Origin: Bacteroidales bacterium
Lineage (GTDB): Bacteria > Bacteroidota > Bacteroidia > Bacteroidales > UBA932
DNA: 64,000 bases
Direction: 5' to 3'
NCBI GenBank assembly: GCA_017469845.1
Contig: JAFUFP010000028.1
Coordinates: 94,915-158,914, forward strand
Made by a program: the position numbers and the translations under genes. Numbering within the stretch: position 1 is the first letter of the stretch; each line of letters starts with the position of its first letter. The notes under the pieces were generated by a model. It was not told the origin of the DNA, searched no databases, and saw nothing but the letters and a program-made list of their open reading frames with translations. Shown piece after piece: positions 1 through 10,200 of this stretch.

Positions 1-1878
1 TGGACTCCCACCATCGCCGCCGAGTTCAAAGCAAGGCGCGGATATGACCTCACTCCCTGGATGCCCGCCCTCACCGGTGAAGTAATCCGCTCAAGCGAGG
101 AGACCGAAAAGTTCCTCTTCGATTGGCGTCAGACCATCGGTGAACTCTTCGCCGAGAACTATGACCGTATCAACGAAATCGTGAAGGAATACGGGATGAA
201 GGGCCGTTATACCGAGGCTCACGAGAACGGAAGGGTATTCGTAGGAGACGGAATGGATCTCAAGATGACGGCTACGGTCCCTATGTGCGCGATCTGGATG
301 CCCAATGCCGGAGGTGGATCCGCCATCCCTATGGCCATCGCCGATATCAAGGAGTCCTCTTCGACCGCTCATGTCTATGGATCGATCATAGCCGCTGCCG
401 AGTCCTTCACTTCAGCCGGTAACGGAACTTCCGGAAACGCTTATTCTTACCATCCCGGAAACATCAAGTATACGGCCGACCTCGCGATGTCATACGGACT
501 CAACCGTTTCGTCATCCACGAGAGTGCCCACCAGCCTTCCGATGCCCATCGTCCCGGAATGGGGCTGATGATATTCGGACAGTGGTTCAACCGTCACGAG
601 ACATGGGCCGAATACGCCCGCTACTGGACGGACTATCTGGCAAGAAGCTGCTACATGCTCCAGCAGGGCAGGTACGTGGCCGATGTTCTCTTCTTCTATG
701 GCGAGGATACCAACATCACCGGTATCTACGGCCATGAGCTTCCTGAGATCCCCGCTGGCTACTCCTTCGACTTCATCAATCCTTACGGCGTCCTCAATGT
801 TCTTTCCGTAAGCGGAAATGACCTTGTCACCAAGTCCGGAATGAAGTACAAGGTTCTCGTCCTGGGTGACCACTGCAGCACTATGAGCCTCGAGGTGCTC
901 AGGAAACTCCAGTCTTTGGTGAACGACGGCGCCATCCTCGTAGGAAAGGCTCCGGAGAAAGTCGCTTCCCTTCTTGATGATGAGGCGGAATTCGAAAGAA
1001 TAGTTTCCGATATCTGGTACTCCGGAAGGAAGAACGTCTACACCGGACTTCTTTCGAACGTCCTCAAGAGCAACAATATCGCTCCCGATTTCACTTATGT
1101 CGCTCCCGCTCAGCTGAGCTACGTCCATCGTCATCTTGACAACGGTACGGACATTTACTGGGTCAGGAACTTCAGTGATGACAACATCGTCGCCGACCTT
1201 ACCCTCCGCAGCGGTGAAGGAACCCCCATGCTTTGGGATCCCGAGACCGGCAAGACTTCCGGAGTCGAGTGCGTCAACGAAGGTGGAGTAAACAAGGTTC
1301 ATCTTCCGATGGTAGCCAACCAGGCGGTATTCGTTGTGTTCGACGGAAAGAGCCGTCCTTCTTACGTCGCCCCTTCATACAAGACCACGACGCTTCTTAC
1401 CGTCAGTACTCCCTGGACCCTCCACTTCTCGGAAGGTGTCGGAGCTCCGGAAAGCGCTGTTTTCCCTGCTCTGAAGTCCCTCACCGAATCTGACGATCCC
1501 GGCGTGAAGTATTTCTCCGGAACAGCCACATATACGACCAAGGTCAATCTGACGGCCAAACAGCTCAAGGGTCTCAAGGATGTGGCCATCGACCTCGGCG
1601 ATGTCGAGAACATGGCTGACGTCTATGTGAACGGTCAGCATGTGGGCTTCATCTGGAAAGCTCCCTTCTGCTTGGGAGGCGCCCTGTCAGCTCTCAAACC
1701 GGGGGCCAACACCATCGAGATCAGGGTGACCAACACATGGCCCAACCGCCTTATCGGTGACGCCCAACCCGATGTGGAGAAGAAATACACCTATTCTTCC
1801 GGTAACTTCTACAAGGCGGATGCACCGCTTCGTCCCGCAGGACTTCTCGGTCCCGTCAAACTACTCGGACTCCAGTAA
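1..1878 (+). CDS. GH106-type alpha-L-rhamnosidase, C-terminal part (5' end outside window)
   Basis: The open frame enters from the left edge and gives 625 residues. They align along their whole length with the last ~620 residues of the complete family-106 proteins at 12699-16040 and 18079-21387, so about 480-490 N-terminal residues (signal peptide, N-terminal part of the catalytic region) lie outside. Shared blocks are RRGYDLTPWMP at the very start, YVEAH/YTEAHENGR followed by VGDGMDLK, AAESFTSAGN and FVIHESAHQPSDAH, then the C-terminal beta-sandwich ending LRPAGLLGPVKLLGLQ. Known role of the family: removal of terminal alpha-L-rhamnose from pectic or other glycans, in the periplasm or at the outer membrane. 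The GH2 gene starts 21 nt after the stop, so they are probably co-transcribed. The family is clear; the exact linkage is not. Confidence 0.88.
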   Translation, partial: WTPTIAAEFKARRGYDLTPWMPALTGEVIRSSEETEKFLFDWRQTIGELFAENYDRINEIVKEYGMKGRYTEAHENGRVFVGDGMDLKMTATVPMCAIWMPNAGGGSAIPMAIADIKESSSTAHVYGSIIAAAESFTSAGNGTSGNAYSYHPGNIKYTADLAMSYGLNRFVIHESAHQPSDAHRPGMGLMIFGQWFNRHETWAEYARYWTDYLARSCYMLQQGRYVADVLFFYGEDTNITGIYGHELPEIPAGYSFDFINPYGVLNVLSVSGNDLVTKSGMKYKVLVLGDHCSTMSLEVLRKLQSLVNDGAILVGKAPEKVASLLDDEAEFERIVSDIWYSGRKNVYTGLLSNVLKSNNIAPDFTYVAPAQLSYVHRHLDNGTDIYWVRNFSDDNIVADLTLRSGEGTPMLWDPETGKTSGVECVNEGGVNKVHLPMVANQAVFVVFDGKSRPSYVAPSYKTTTLLTVSTPWTLHFSEGVGAPESAVFPALKSLTESDDPGVKYFSGTATYTTKVNLTAKQLKGLKDVAIDLGDVENMADVYVNGQHVGFIWKAPFCLGGALSALKPGANTIEIRVTNTWPNRLIGDAQPDVEKKYTYSSGNFYKADAPLRPAGLLGPVKLLGLQ

Positions 1879-1899
1879 ACCGCCAATATTTCGAACAAT

Positions 1900-4341
1900 A
1901 TGAAAAAGTATGTTTTGAGAACACTTGCCCCGGTGGCGGCTGTCATTCTGGCTGCCGGGTGCTCCGGTGGAGAAATCGACATAAACGAAGGATGGTCTTT
2001 CCATTATGAAGGTTCTCCGGTCCAGACCGTCCGTCTTCCCCATGACGCGATGATCCATATGGAGAGAAGCGCTGATGTCCCCAGGGGAAGTTCCGTGGGC
2101 TTCTACAAGGGTGGCCACTTCATCTACGAGAAGACATTCAAGGCCGACCAGAAGATGGTCGATTCGCATGTGACCTTCACTTTCGGTGGAGTTTACATGA
2201 ACTCGCAGGTCTTCATCAACGATCAGAAAGCCGGTGGAATCCATTACGGATATTCCGAGTTCACGGTCGTGGCTGACGGCCTCCTCAAGAAAGGCGACAA
2301 CGTCATAAGGGTTGAATCCGACAACTCCCAGATGCAGGACAGCAGGTGGTATTCCGGAGCCGGAATCTATCGTCCCATCGTGATGAAGGTGAGGGACCCT
2401 CAATATATTGAGTCGGTTCACGTCAACACCCTTTCCTATTCTCCCGCCAGGATATCGGTCAAGTCTGAGCACAAAACAGGTGACGTCAAGGTCGAAATCC
2501 TTGACAAGGGCAAGGTAATCGCCACCGCCCAGGGTGACGATGTCCAGATAGATCTTCCCGGAGCCCAGTTATGGTCCGACAAGAACCCTTATCTCTATAC
2601 CGTGAAGGCGACCCTTTCGGACGGAGGAAAGGTCAAGGACGTTTACACTTCGACTTTCGGAGTACGTACTCTTGAGTGGAGCGCCGAGAAAGGACTCCTT
2701 GTCAATGGAGTTGAAACCCTCCTCAAGGGAGGATGCCTCCATGCCGACAACGGAATCCTCGGTATGGCTTCATGGCAGGATGCCGAATACAGGAAGATAT
2801 CCATCCTGAAGGAATTCGGATTCAATGCCGTAAGAAGCGCCCATCAGCCCTGCTCGGAGGAACTTCTCAAGGCATGTGACGAACTCGGAGTGTACATCAT
2901 GGATGAACTTTGGGACATGTGGTTCACTCCCAAGAACAAGAACGACTACGGCAACTGGTTCATGGACAATTACCATAACGATATTGTAGCCATCGTCGAG
3001 AAGGACTTCAACCATCCTTCCGTCATCATGTATTCCATCGGAAACGAGGTGGGAGATCCTGTAAAGGAAGGCGGAATGGAGGTTGCCCACAGCATCATCG
3101 ATCATCTTCACGAAATCGATCCCTCCAGGCCCACAACGATGGGTGTTAACCTCGCTTTCCTCGGTCCCCGCGGTATGAGGGGGATCATGGGCGGAGCCCC
3201 TGCCGGCGGCAGAAGGAACAATTCCGCTCCCGCTGCGGCCCCTGCAGCAAAGGCCAAGCCCGAGGCTGAAGACGTCAGCCTCATCTTCAACGAGGCCGTC
3301 CAGGCCAGTGCCGGAAAGATCGGGGAAGCCGTCCTTTCAAAAGAGATCGACGAGGCCACGACCCCCATTCTCGACGCCCTCGACATAGCGGGATACAACT
3401 ATGCTACCGCAAGATATCCGGTTGAGCCGCAATATCACCCCGACCGTATGATCGTCGGAAGCGAGACATACCCCCCGGATATTTTCAAGACATGGAAGAT
3501 GGTGAAGGAGTATCCTTACCTTGTCGGAGATTTCATGTGGACAGCATGGGATTATCTTGGCGAAGTCGGTGCCGGAGCATGGACTTACGAAGGAGAAGGA
3601 ACAGGATTCACGAAGACATATCCCTGGAAGTTCGCCTCTTCCGGAGCGATCGACGTCACCGGCCATGCCACCGCTGAAACTTACCTTGCCAAGATCGCAT
3701 GGGAGGACAAGCCCGGCAAACCCTATATCGGAGTACGTCCGGTGAGGAGGGATCCCATTGTGGGCCGTTCCATTTGGAGGGCGTCCAATGCCATCACATC
3801 ATGGAGCTGGAGAGGATGCGAAGGCATAGACGCAGTTGTCGAGGTTTATTCCGCCGCTGACAAGGTCGAACTCTACCTTGACGGCAAGAAGCTCTCCGAG
3901 GGAGCACCGAAGGACGGTATCATAATGTTCAAATTCCCTTATCAGAGCGGAGTGCTTTCAGCTAAAGCTTACGTCGGCGGAAATCTCGTCGGGGAGAATT
4001 CCCTCACTTCCGCTACCGGAAACCTCTCTCTTGCTGTCATTCCCGAAGTGAAACAGATAGAGAAGGGGCACCTTATCTATGTTGACGTGAATATCGTCGG
4101 AGAAAACGGCGAGGTGGAATCCAATGCCGATACACCCATCAGCATCAATGTCGAGGGCGGTGAACTGCTCGGATTCGGAAGCGCGAGGGCGATTTCCGAA
4201 GAAAGCTTCGATGCCGGCAAGTACACCTCCTTCTACGGCAGAACCCAAGCCATCATCTACGCTTCAGCCAAGGGCGAAGTGAAAGTCACGGCTTCGGCGG
4301 ACGGCTATTCTGACACAACAGCGACAGTGAAAGTTTTATAA
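1900..4341 (+). CDS. Glycoside hydrolase family 2 (beta-galactosidase/glucuronidase-like) lipoprotein
   Basis: 813 residues. The start ATG gives a lipoprotein signal with lipobox LAAGC (Cys21). The architecture is GH2: N-terminal sugar-binding sandwich (~25-165), immunoglobulin-like domain (~170-265), TIM barrel (~270-590) and C-terminal sandwich domains. The acid/base is in YSIGNEVGDP (Glu383) and the nucleophile in VGSETYPPD (Glu522). RWYSGAGIYR is the typical GH2 signature. Between the two catalytic residues there is an unusual Gly/Met/Arg then Ala/Pro/Lys-rich insert (about residues 422-458, nt 3163-3273) not expected in the barrel. It sits between a GH106 and a GH3 gene, so it probably trims a beta-linked sugar from the same rhamnose-containing glycan. 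Which beta-sugar it removes cannot be read from the sequence. Confidence 0.9.
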   Translation: MKKYVLRTLAPVAAVILAAGCSGGEIDINEGWSFHYEGSPVQTVRLPHDAMIHMERSADVPRGSSVGFYKGGHFIYEKTFKADQKMVDSHVTFTFGGVYMNSQVFINDQKAGGIHYGYSEFTVVADGLLKKGDNVIRVESDNSQMQDSRWYSGAGIYRPIVMKVRDPQYIESVHVNTLSYSPARISVKSEHKTGDVKVEILDKGKVIATAQGDDVQIDLPGAQLWSDKNPYLYTVKATLSDGGKVKDVYTSTFGVRTLEWSAEKGLLVNGVETLLKGGCLHADNGILGMASWQDAEYRKISILKEFGFNAVRSAHQPCSEELLKACDELGVYIMDELWDMWFTPKNKNDYGNWFMDNYHNDIVAIVEKDFNHPSVIMYSIGNEVGDPVKEGGMEVAHSIIDHLHEIDPSRPTTMGVNLAFLGPRGMRGIMGGAPAGGRRNNSAPAAAPAAKAKPEAEDVSLIFNEAVQASAGKIGEAVLSKEIDEATTPILDALDIAGYNYATARYPVEPQYHPDRMIVGSETYPPDIFKTWKMVKEYPYLVGDFMWTAWDYLGEVGAGAWTYEGEGTGFTKTYPWKFASSGAIDVTGHATAETYLAKIAWEDKPGKPYIGVRPVRRDPIVGRSIWRASNAITSWSWRGCEGIDAVVEVYSAADKVELYLDGKKLSEGAPKDGIIMFKFPYQSGVLSAKAYVGGNLVGENSLTSATGNLSLAVIPEVKQIEKGHLIYVDVNIVGENGEVESNADTPISINVEGGELLGFGSARAISEESFDAGKYTSFYGRTQAIIYASAKGEVKVTASADGYSDTTATVKVL

Positions 4342-4373
4342 CACACTAACTATATTACCAAAACCACATTATC

Positions 4374-6341
4374 ATGAAAAAAGCACTAGTTGCAGCGGCT
4401 GTCGTTTTGGCAGCGGTCTCATGCGGAAAAACGTATGAGCAGCCTGAGCTCGGAGCCCGTAAGGTGGAGATCATCACTGAAGGCAAGTATCAGTTCAAGG
4501 ATCTCAACAAGAACGGCAAACTCGACGCTTATGAGGATTGGCGACTCCCCATGGAGAAGAGGATCGCTGATCTTGTCTCCCAGATGACCCTCGAAGAGAA
4601 GGCCGGACTCATGTTCCATCCCAACATCGCCGTTCCCGAGAGCGGTGAAATCAAGTATGACTTCACTCCCGAGGAGAAGGAACTTATCGCCAAGGCTCAG
4701 GAAGAGCAGTATGCCGGACCTGTAGGCCCCGGTGGACAGGGTGCGGGCAATATGGCCATCGGTCAGATGATGCGTACCGCCACCGCCAAATCATTCATCG
4801 AGGAGAAGAATTTCCGTAACATCCTCAACAACGGAACCTGCGCCCCGAAGAAGTTCGCCGAGTGGTCAAACGGAATGCAGGAGATCGCCGAGGCTTCCCG
4901 TCTGGGAATTCCTATCATGTTCTCGACTGACCCCCGTCACGGTTCCGGAACCGGTGCCCATGTCCGTGGAACACAGTATTTCTCCCAGTTCCCCAGCAAT
5001 GAGGGTCAGGTCGGTATCACAGCCGCAAGGGATCCTCAGATTGTCGAGGACTTCGGTGCTGTTGTTGCTGAAGAATATCGTGCCGTAGGTCTCCATATGA
5101 TTCTCGGACCTCAGATCGACGTCATGACGGAGCCCCGTTGGGGACGTAACATGGGTTGCTTCTCCGAGTCCGCTGAACTCACCACCCAGATGCTCGAAGC
5201 CTTCATGGACGGAGCCCAGGGCAAGGACGGCAAGGTCGGCCCCCACAAGATCCTCGTTCATTTGAAGCATTGGCCCGGTTCCGGCCCTCACGAGAACGGT
5301 GGCGGAAGCTGGCTCGTATATCCCGGCGGAAAGCAGGACTACCACTATATGCCTTGGAAGGCCGGTATCGCCAAGAACGCTCTCGCAGCCATGGGTTATT
5401 ACAGCGGAACTTATGTTGATACCCTCAACGTGAACTACTCCCACTACATGTCTACAGAGGTCCTCTACAACCAGCTCGGTTTCAAGGGCGCCATCTGTAC
5501 TGACTGGGGCGTGGCCGGACGTGGTCCCCTCAACCCCCGTCTCCAGGGCAAGACAACCCTTAAGGACAACTATTGCATGATCTACAACGCAGGTGTCGAC
5601 CAGATCGGAAGCGAGACTCATCCCGAGTACATCGTTGAGCTTGTCAAGGAAGGAAAACTTTCTGAGGAAAGGGTCAACCAGGCCGCTTCAAGAATCCTGC
5701 AGTGGCATTTCATCCTCGGTCTGTTCGAGAATCCTTACGTCGATCCTTCAAAGGCTGAGGGTATCCTCCAGAGCGAGAAGAACCAGACCCGCGCATATCA
5801 GGCACAGCTCGAGTCCAACATCCTTCTCACCAATGACGGAACTCTCCCTGCAAAAGAGGGAATCAAACTCTATGTCGAGGGTGTTTCCAAGGAAGTCGCA
5901 GGCAAGTACGCTACCGTGGTTGAGAAACCTCAGGACGCAGACCTCATCCTTATCCGTACTACCACTGTCGCCGACAACGGTGGCCGTCGTGGCGGAATGG
6001 GCGGTGGACAGGGCGAAGTCAACATCGACTTCCCTGCCGAGAAGTGGGCCAACATCCAGGCTCTCCGCAAGGTCGGAAAGCCCATTGTGGTCGCTTTCAA
6101 CCCCACCGGTTCATCATGCATCCTTCCTCCTGCAGTGAAGACTGACATCAACGCCAGCCTCATGATCTTTGATGTATTCGACAGCGCTCTTCTCGATGTC
6201 GTATTCGGTAAGTTCAACCCTGTAGGAAAGCTTCCTTTCGAAGTACCTTCTTCAATGGAGGCAGTAAGGGCACAGCTTGAGGACGTTCCTTTCGATTCCA
6301 AGGATCCTACCTTCAAGTTCGACCATGGTCTGAGCTACTAG
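4374..6341 (+). CDS. Glycoside hydrolase family 3 lipoprotein
   Basis: 655 residues with a lipoprotein signal (LAAVSC, Cys17). Right after the signal is an EF-hand-like loop, DLNKNGKLDAYEDWR, seen in this GH3 subgroup. The (beta/alpha)8 domain carries KHWPGSGPHENGG and the nucleophile motif GAICTDWG (Asp377). The alpha/beta sandwich domain follows and the protein ends FKFDHGLSY without a fibronectin-III domain, shorter than the ~750-residue BglX type. A Gly/Arg/Met-rich stretch interrupts the second domain (nt about 5974-6018). Known family activities include exo-acting beta-glucosidase, beta-xylosidase and others; the substrate is inferred only from context. It follows the GH2 gene by 32 nt and ends a probable GH106-GH2-GH3 operon with a terminator hairpin at 6375-6404. 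Confidence 0.9.
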   Translation: MKKALVAAAVVLAAVSCGKTYEQPELGARKVEIITEGKYQFKDLNKNGKLDAYEDWRLPMEKRIADLVSQMTLEEKAGLMFHPNIAVPESGEIKYDFTPEEKELIAKAQEEQYAGPVGPGGQGAGNMAIGQMMRTATAKSFIEEKNFRNILNNGTCAPKKFAEWSNGMQEIAEASRLGIPIMFSTDPRHGSGTGAHVRGTQYFSQFPSNEGQVGITAARDPQIVEDFGAVVAEEYRAVGLHMILGPQIDVMTEPRWGRNMGCFSESAELTTQMLEAFMDGAQGKDGKVGPHKILVHLKHWPGSGPHENGGGSWLVYPGGKQDYHYMPWKAGIAKNALAAMGYYSGTYVDTLNVNYSHYMSTEVLYNQLGFKGAICTDWGVAGRGPLNPRLQGKTTLKDNYCMIYNAGVDQIGSETHPEYIVELVKEGKLSEERVNQAASRILQWHFILGLFENPYVDPSKAEGILQSEKNQTRAYQAQLESNILLTNDGTLPAKEGIKLYVEGVSKEVAGKYATVVEKPQDADLILIRTTTVADNGGRRGGMGGGQGEVNIDFPAEKWANIQALRKVGKPIVVAFNPTGSSCILPPAVKTDINASLMIFDVFDSALLDVVFGKFNPVGKLPFEVPSSMEAVRAQLEDVPFDSKDPTFKFDHGLSY

Positions 6342-6374
6342 CGTTTTACCCGTAAGGGAAAACTGGCAAATAAG

Positions 6375-6404
6375 AACGGGAGTCTCCATCTGGGGGCTCC
6401 CGTT
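6375..6404 (+). terminator. Hairpin after the GH106-GH2-GH3 unit
   Basis: AACGGGAG (6375-6382) and CTCCCGTT (6397-6404) form a perfect 8-bp stem 33 nt after the GH3 stop. There is no strong T-run after it, so termination strength is uncertain. An almost identical GGGAG/CTCCC hairpin follows the GH106 gene at 21424-21455. Confidence 0.6.
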
Positions 6405-6426
6405 CCGTATATTGCCAAATTATCAT

Positions 6427-6434
6427 TATTTTTG
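6427..6434 (+). promoter_or_regulatory. Putative -7 promoter element (TATTTTTG)
   Basis: TATTTTTG fits the Bacteroidetes TAnnTTTG -7 consensus and lies 40 nt before a tiny lipoprotein-like frame (6475) and downstream of the preceding terminator. No well-spaced TTG (-33) element is evident. Confidence 0.45.
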
Positions 6435-6474
6435 CACTCGCTTCAGAGAATGGAAAAGTAATGTAGTTGTCATT

Positions 6475-6561
6475 ATGAAGAATTTCGTAGGTTTTGTCGT
6501 TTTGCTTTCAATGCTTGTCGGTTGTTCCGGTAAGGTTTCAAAGGTTCTTGCATACTCGTAA
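6475..6561 (+). CDS. 28-residue lipoprotein-like peptide (orphan signal or gene remnant)
   Basis: ATG to TAA encodes 28 residues: a basic start (MKNF), a hydrophobic stretch and the lipobox MLVGC (Cys17), then only 11 residues before the stop. It has everything needed for lipidation but no mature domain. It may be the 5' stub of a lipoprotein gene truncated by a stop, or a true micro-lipoprotein. The next lipoprotein gene starts 25 nt downstream, which suggests a duplication in which the first copy decayed. No function can be assigned. Confidence 0.35.
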   Translation: MKNFVGFVVLLSMLVGCSGKVSKVLAYS

Positions 6562-6586
6562 GAATACTCATAATCATTCAACTCAT

Positions 6587-7018
6587 ATGAAGCCAATTGT
6601 AAAATACCTTTTCTTTATTTTAACCGTCCTAGCCATGATCGGATGTCAAAGGTCACCAGGACGGTTGAGACTGCATCCTTCAAATATCCGTGTATCTGCC
6701 GAAGCGGCAGAGGTTAACGTTTCGTGCATTACGGGTGGATACATCATGGATATCTTCACTTGCGGGAGCGACTTTCAGGAATTGCTAAACAGTGACCCCA
6801 CTTATCGGATTATCAGAATTGAGGAGACGAATGCGGCACAAATTAATCCATTGGAAGCAGAAAACGAATGGATTCATGTCATAATGCATTCCCCATACGA
6901 ACTCACTGTCCGAATAAAGGAGAACGACACAGGTGAAAAAAGATATGGTATGGTTGCTTTTAAATCTGTAGGTCACGATACGGGAGGATTTCTGAAAATA
7001 ACCCAGGATCCTAAATGA
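6587..7018 (+). CDS. Small lipoprotein with a BACON-like beta-sandwich, function unknown
   Basis: 143 residues from ATG 6587; this start gives a clean lipoprotein signal (MKPIVKYLFF..., lipobox AMIGC, Cys20), while an in-frame upstream ATG at 6494 would add 31 polar residues before the signal and overlap the preceding micro-frame. The mature part begins with LRLHPSNIRVSAEAAEVNV and ends with RYGMVAFKSVGHDTGG...LKITQD, an all-beta pattern like one BACON/Ig-like repeat of Bacteroidetes surface proteins. This resemblance is by eye only. It is isolated, with a strong terminator at 7101-7144, and no partner is evident. Confidence 0.65.
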   Translation: MKPIVKYLFFILTVLAMIGCQRSPGRLRLHPSNIRVSAEAAEVNVSCITGGYIMDIFTCGSDFQELLNSDPTYRIIRIEETNAAQINPLEAENEWIHVIMHSPYELTVRIKENDTGEKRYGMVAFKSVGHDTGGFLKITQDPK

Positions 7019-7100
7019 GCCTGACCTGGAACTGGACATTCGCAAGTGACATCGACTGAAGAGGCCGATCGTCAACGGCCATGCGAGAGGGAATTTTACT

Positions 7101-7144
7101 TATGCGGGAAGAATTTTCCATACTTCTTCCCGTATAATTTTTTT
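7101..7144 (+). terminator. Strong intrinsic terminator
   Basis: TATGCGGGAAGAA (7101-7113) pairs with TTCTTCCCGTATA (7124-7136) in a 13-bp stem with one G-T wobble, followed by AA and eight T residues. It separates the small lipoprotein gene from the rhamnosidase operon that follows. Confidence 0.85.
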
Positions 7145-7214
7145 ATCCCGTCACTGTTGAAGATTTTGATATAATCTTTAAAGATTCTGCAATAGGCTTG
7201 ACAGGGTGATGTTC

Positions 7215-7222
7215 TAACTTTG
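7215..7222 (+). promoter_or_regulatory. -7 promoter element (TAACTTTG) of the LamG-rhamnosidase operon
   Basis: TAACTTTG fits TAnnTTTG. It lies 45 nt before the ATG at 7267 and after the terminator at 7101-7144. A TTG at 7198-7200 is only 14 nt upstream, shorter than usual for the -33 box. The leader (ACACACAAAACATCACGAT) is A-rich without a Shine-Dalgarno sequence. Confidence 0.6.
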
Positions 7223-7266
7223 TATTGTCGCATAATATGCGAAGGAAACACACAAAACATCACGAT

Positions 7267-10200
7267 ATGAAGTTCAGATTTATCGCTATTGCAGCGACTC
7301 TCGGGCTCTGCCTGTCGGCGTCTGCGCAGTCCTCGCTTGAGGACAATTTCCGTAATCCTCCGTCCTCGGCCAAAGCATGGACGTGGTGGCACTGGATGAA
7401 CGGCAATGCCTCAAAGGAGGGTATTACCGCGGATCTCGAAGCCATGGCTGCTGCGGGGGTAGGCGGCGTCCAGGCTTTCAACATCAGCATCATGGACAAA
7501 GGACCGGTCGACTACGCCTCCAAAGAGTGGTACGACCTTATGAACCACGCTATGCGTGAGTGCCAGCGCCTCGGCATAGAGTTCGACATGCACAACAGTC
7601 CCGGTTGGTCGTCTACGGGAGGATTTTGGATCACTCCCGAAACTTCCGGAAAGCAGGTTTCATGGAGTTTCGCCTATGTCAAAGGCGGAAAGAAGGTGGA
7701 CATCATGGTCCCCCAACCGGCCAAGGCGCTCGGAAGCTATTGGGACGATATCCTGATAGCCTATCCCTCGACCAAGGACGAGGCTCTGGTTGAGGCATCC
7801 CTCGCAAAAGCCACCATTGACGGAAAGGATGTTCCGGTATCAAGCCTCTCCCTCGCTTCGGCTTCAGAATACCGTTTTACGGGCAGCGTCGTTTTGGAAT
7901 TCTCCACCCCCGTTACCGCTTCTTCCCTGACGGGTTTCATACGCAACGATATGCCCGAACCCTCCGAAGCTGAACTCCAGCAGATAAGGCAGGGCTTCGG
8001 TAGACCGAACAGTGGACCCGCACCTCAGATCAGCTTCTCGGATGACGGTAAAACGTGGAGCAATCCTGTCGATATATCCGTTCTTCCGGGTGCGATGTCA
8101 TACGCGTCTTTTGATGCCAAGACTTTCAAGTATGCCAAGATTGACGCTAAGGCGACTGTGATTCTCCGCGGTCTGCAGTTCTCAGGTGCCGCCATTGACA
8201 GCGGCTTCCTCCGCAATGCCGACTATGAGATGAGCGCAGGCGGTGGCGGAGGCTTCGGTATGATGGGAAGAGGCATGCAGCCCTCAGGCCCCGCCGCTCC
8301 CAAGAACAATACCGGTGAATATGCCATTGATCCTTCAAAGGTCATAGACATATCTCGCTACATGGATGCGAACGGCCATCTCGTATGGGATGCTCCCCAA
8401 GGCGACTGGACTATCTTGAGAGTAGGATATGTCCCCGTTGACCGTCATACCAAGATGGGATCCACCGTAGGAGACGGTCTGGAAGTGGACAAACTCAGCA
8501 AGGAAGCCCTCAAGTTCCACTTCGATTGGCTTTATCCTCAGCTTATGGCCGAGCTCGAGAAATCCGCTTCAACAGTAGGCGCCGGTATGCTCATAGACAG
8601 TTACGAGGTGGGCAATCTCAACTGGACTCCCAAGATGAGGGAGGAGTTCCGCTCCCGCCGTGGTTATGACATGATCGGCTATCTTCCCGCACTCGTCGGA
8701 AAATATGTCCAGAACGAGGACAAGACTTCCAGGTTCATGTGGGATTTCCGCCGGACAGTGGCGGATTTGTTCGCCGACAACTATGCCGGATATTTCGCAG
8801 AACTTCTTCATCAGCACGGAATCCTTCTTTACAACGAACCTTACAATTCTTCAGTCTTCGATGAGATGCAGGTCGGTTCCCGTGCCGATATCCCCATGGG
8901 AGAATTCTGGGTACGTACCCATCAGGACCGTCAGACCCTGAAGATGGCTTCTTCCATCGCCCATGTGAACGGCAAACGTCTTAACGGAAACCAGATCGTC
9001 GGTGCCGAGTCCTTCACAGGGTGGCAGCCTGATGCCGGTTGGCAGAACTTCCCTTATTCCCTCAAGGCCCAGGGCGACGACGCATGGACAATGGGTCTGA
9101 ACAGATACATCTTCCACCGTTTCTCACATCAGCCCAATGTCAATGTCGTTCCCGGAATGTCCATGGGAACAATCGGGTTCCATTTCGACAGGACAAACAC
9201 ATGGTTCGAAATGGGATCACAGTGGCTCAAATACGTCGCCCGTTCACAGTATCTCCTCCAGCAGGGATCAATCGTTGCCGACGCCCTTTATCTTGTTAGC
9301 CAGGATGTCCCCGGCGGCTCCCACAGTGCATGGAATCCCGACCTTCCTTTCGGATATTGGGGTGACCAGGCCAATGCCGAGATGTTCCTTGACGCTGTCA
9401 AGATAGACGGTCCTGACCTTCTTTCGGCGGACCGTACCGTCCGATACAGGATGCTCCTTCTCCAGAACGTGAATGGAGGCCGCAAGATGACGATCGAAGT
9501 GCTCCGCAAGATTGACAGCTATGTCAGCGGAGGCGGAGTGGTTTGCGGAATGGCTCCCACCACTACTCCCAATCTCAGTTCAGACGCGGAACTCCGTGAG
9601 TTCGCATCCCTCGTTCAGAAACTCTGGGGCGGAATCGAAAGGGGAGGAGTGAAACAGGTCGGAAAAGGCCGTGTCTTCGCTACTCTCAACGCCAAGGAAG
9701 CCCTTGACGCGGTCGGTGTCGTTCCCGATGTGGAATATTCCTTCGCCGAGGATGCTCCTGTAAATTTCATACATCGTGACGTGAACGGTACCCAGATTTA
9801 TTTCCTGGCCAACCACCGCCGTACCGCGGAGGACCTCACCGTTACCTTCAGAGTGAACGGCCTCCGTCCCGAGCTTTGGAACTCCGATAGCGGTGAAATC
9901 GTAAAACTCGATGTCTATGAGGTGCTTCCTGACGGAAGAGTCAGGGTCCCGATTCATTTCGATCCTGTAGGATCATGGTTCGTCGTGTTCCGAGATAAAG
10001 CGGGTGAAGGGCTGAAGTCAGTATCACGTGACGGTGTACCTGTTATAAGCACGGCGCTTTATCCCGAACGTAAGGGTGGCCTTTATCCGGATGTGAAGGA
10101 CAATTTCACAATCAGCGTCTGGATCCGCCCCGAGACCGACAGCGGAATGCCCAACAATGCTGGGGCCACGAGCGGTTCCACATGGGGAGGCAACGCCAAT

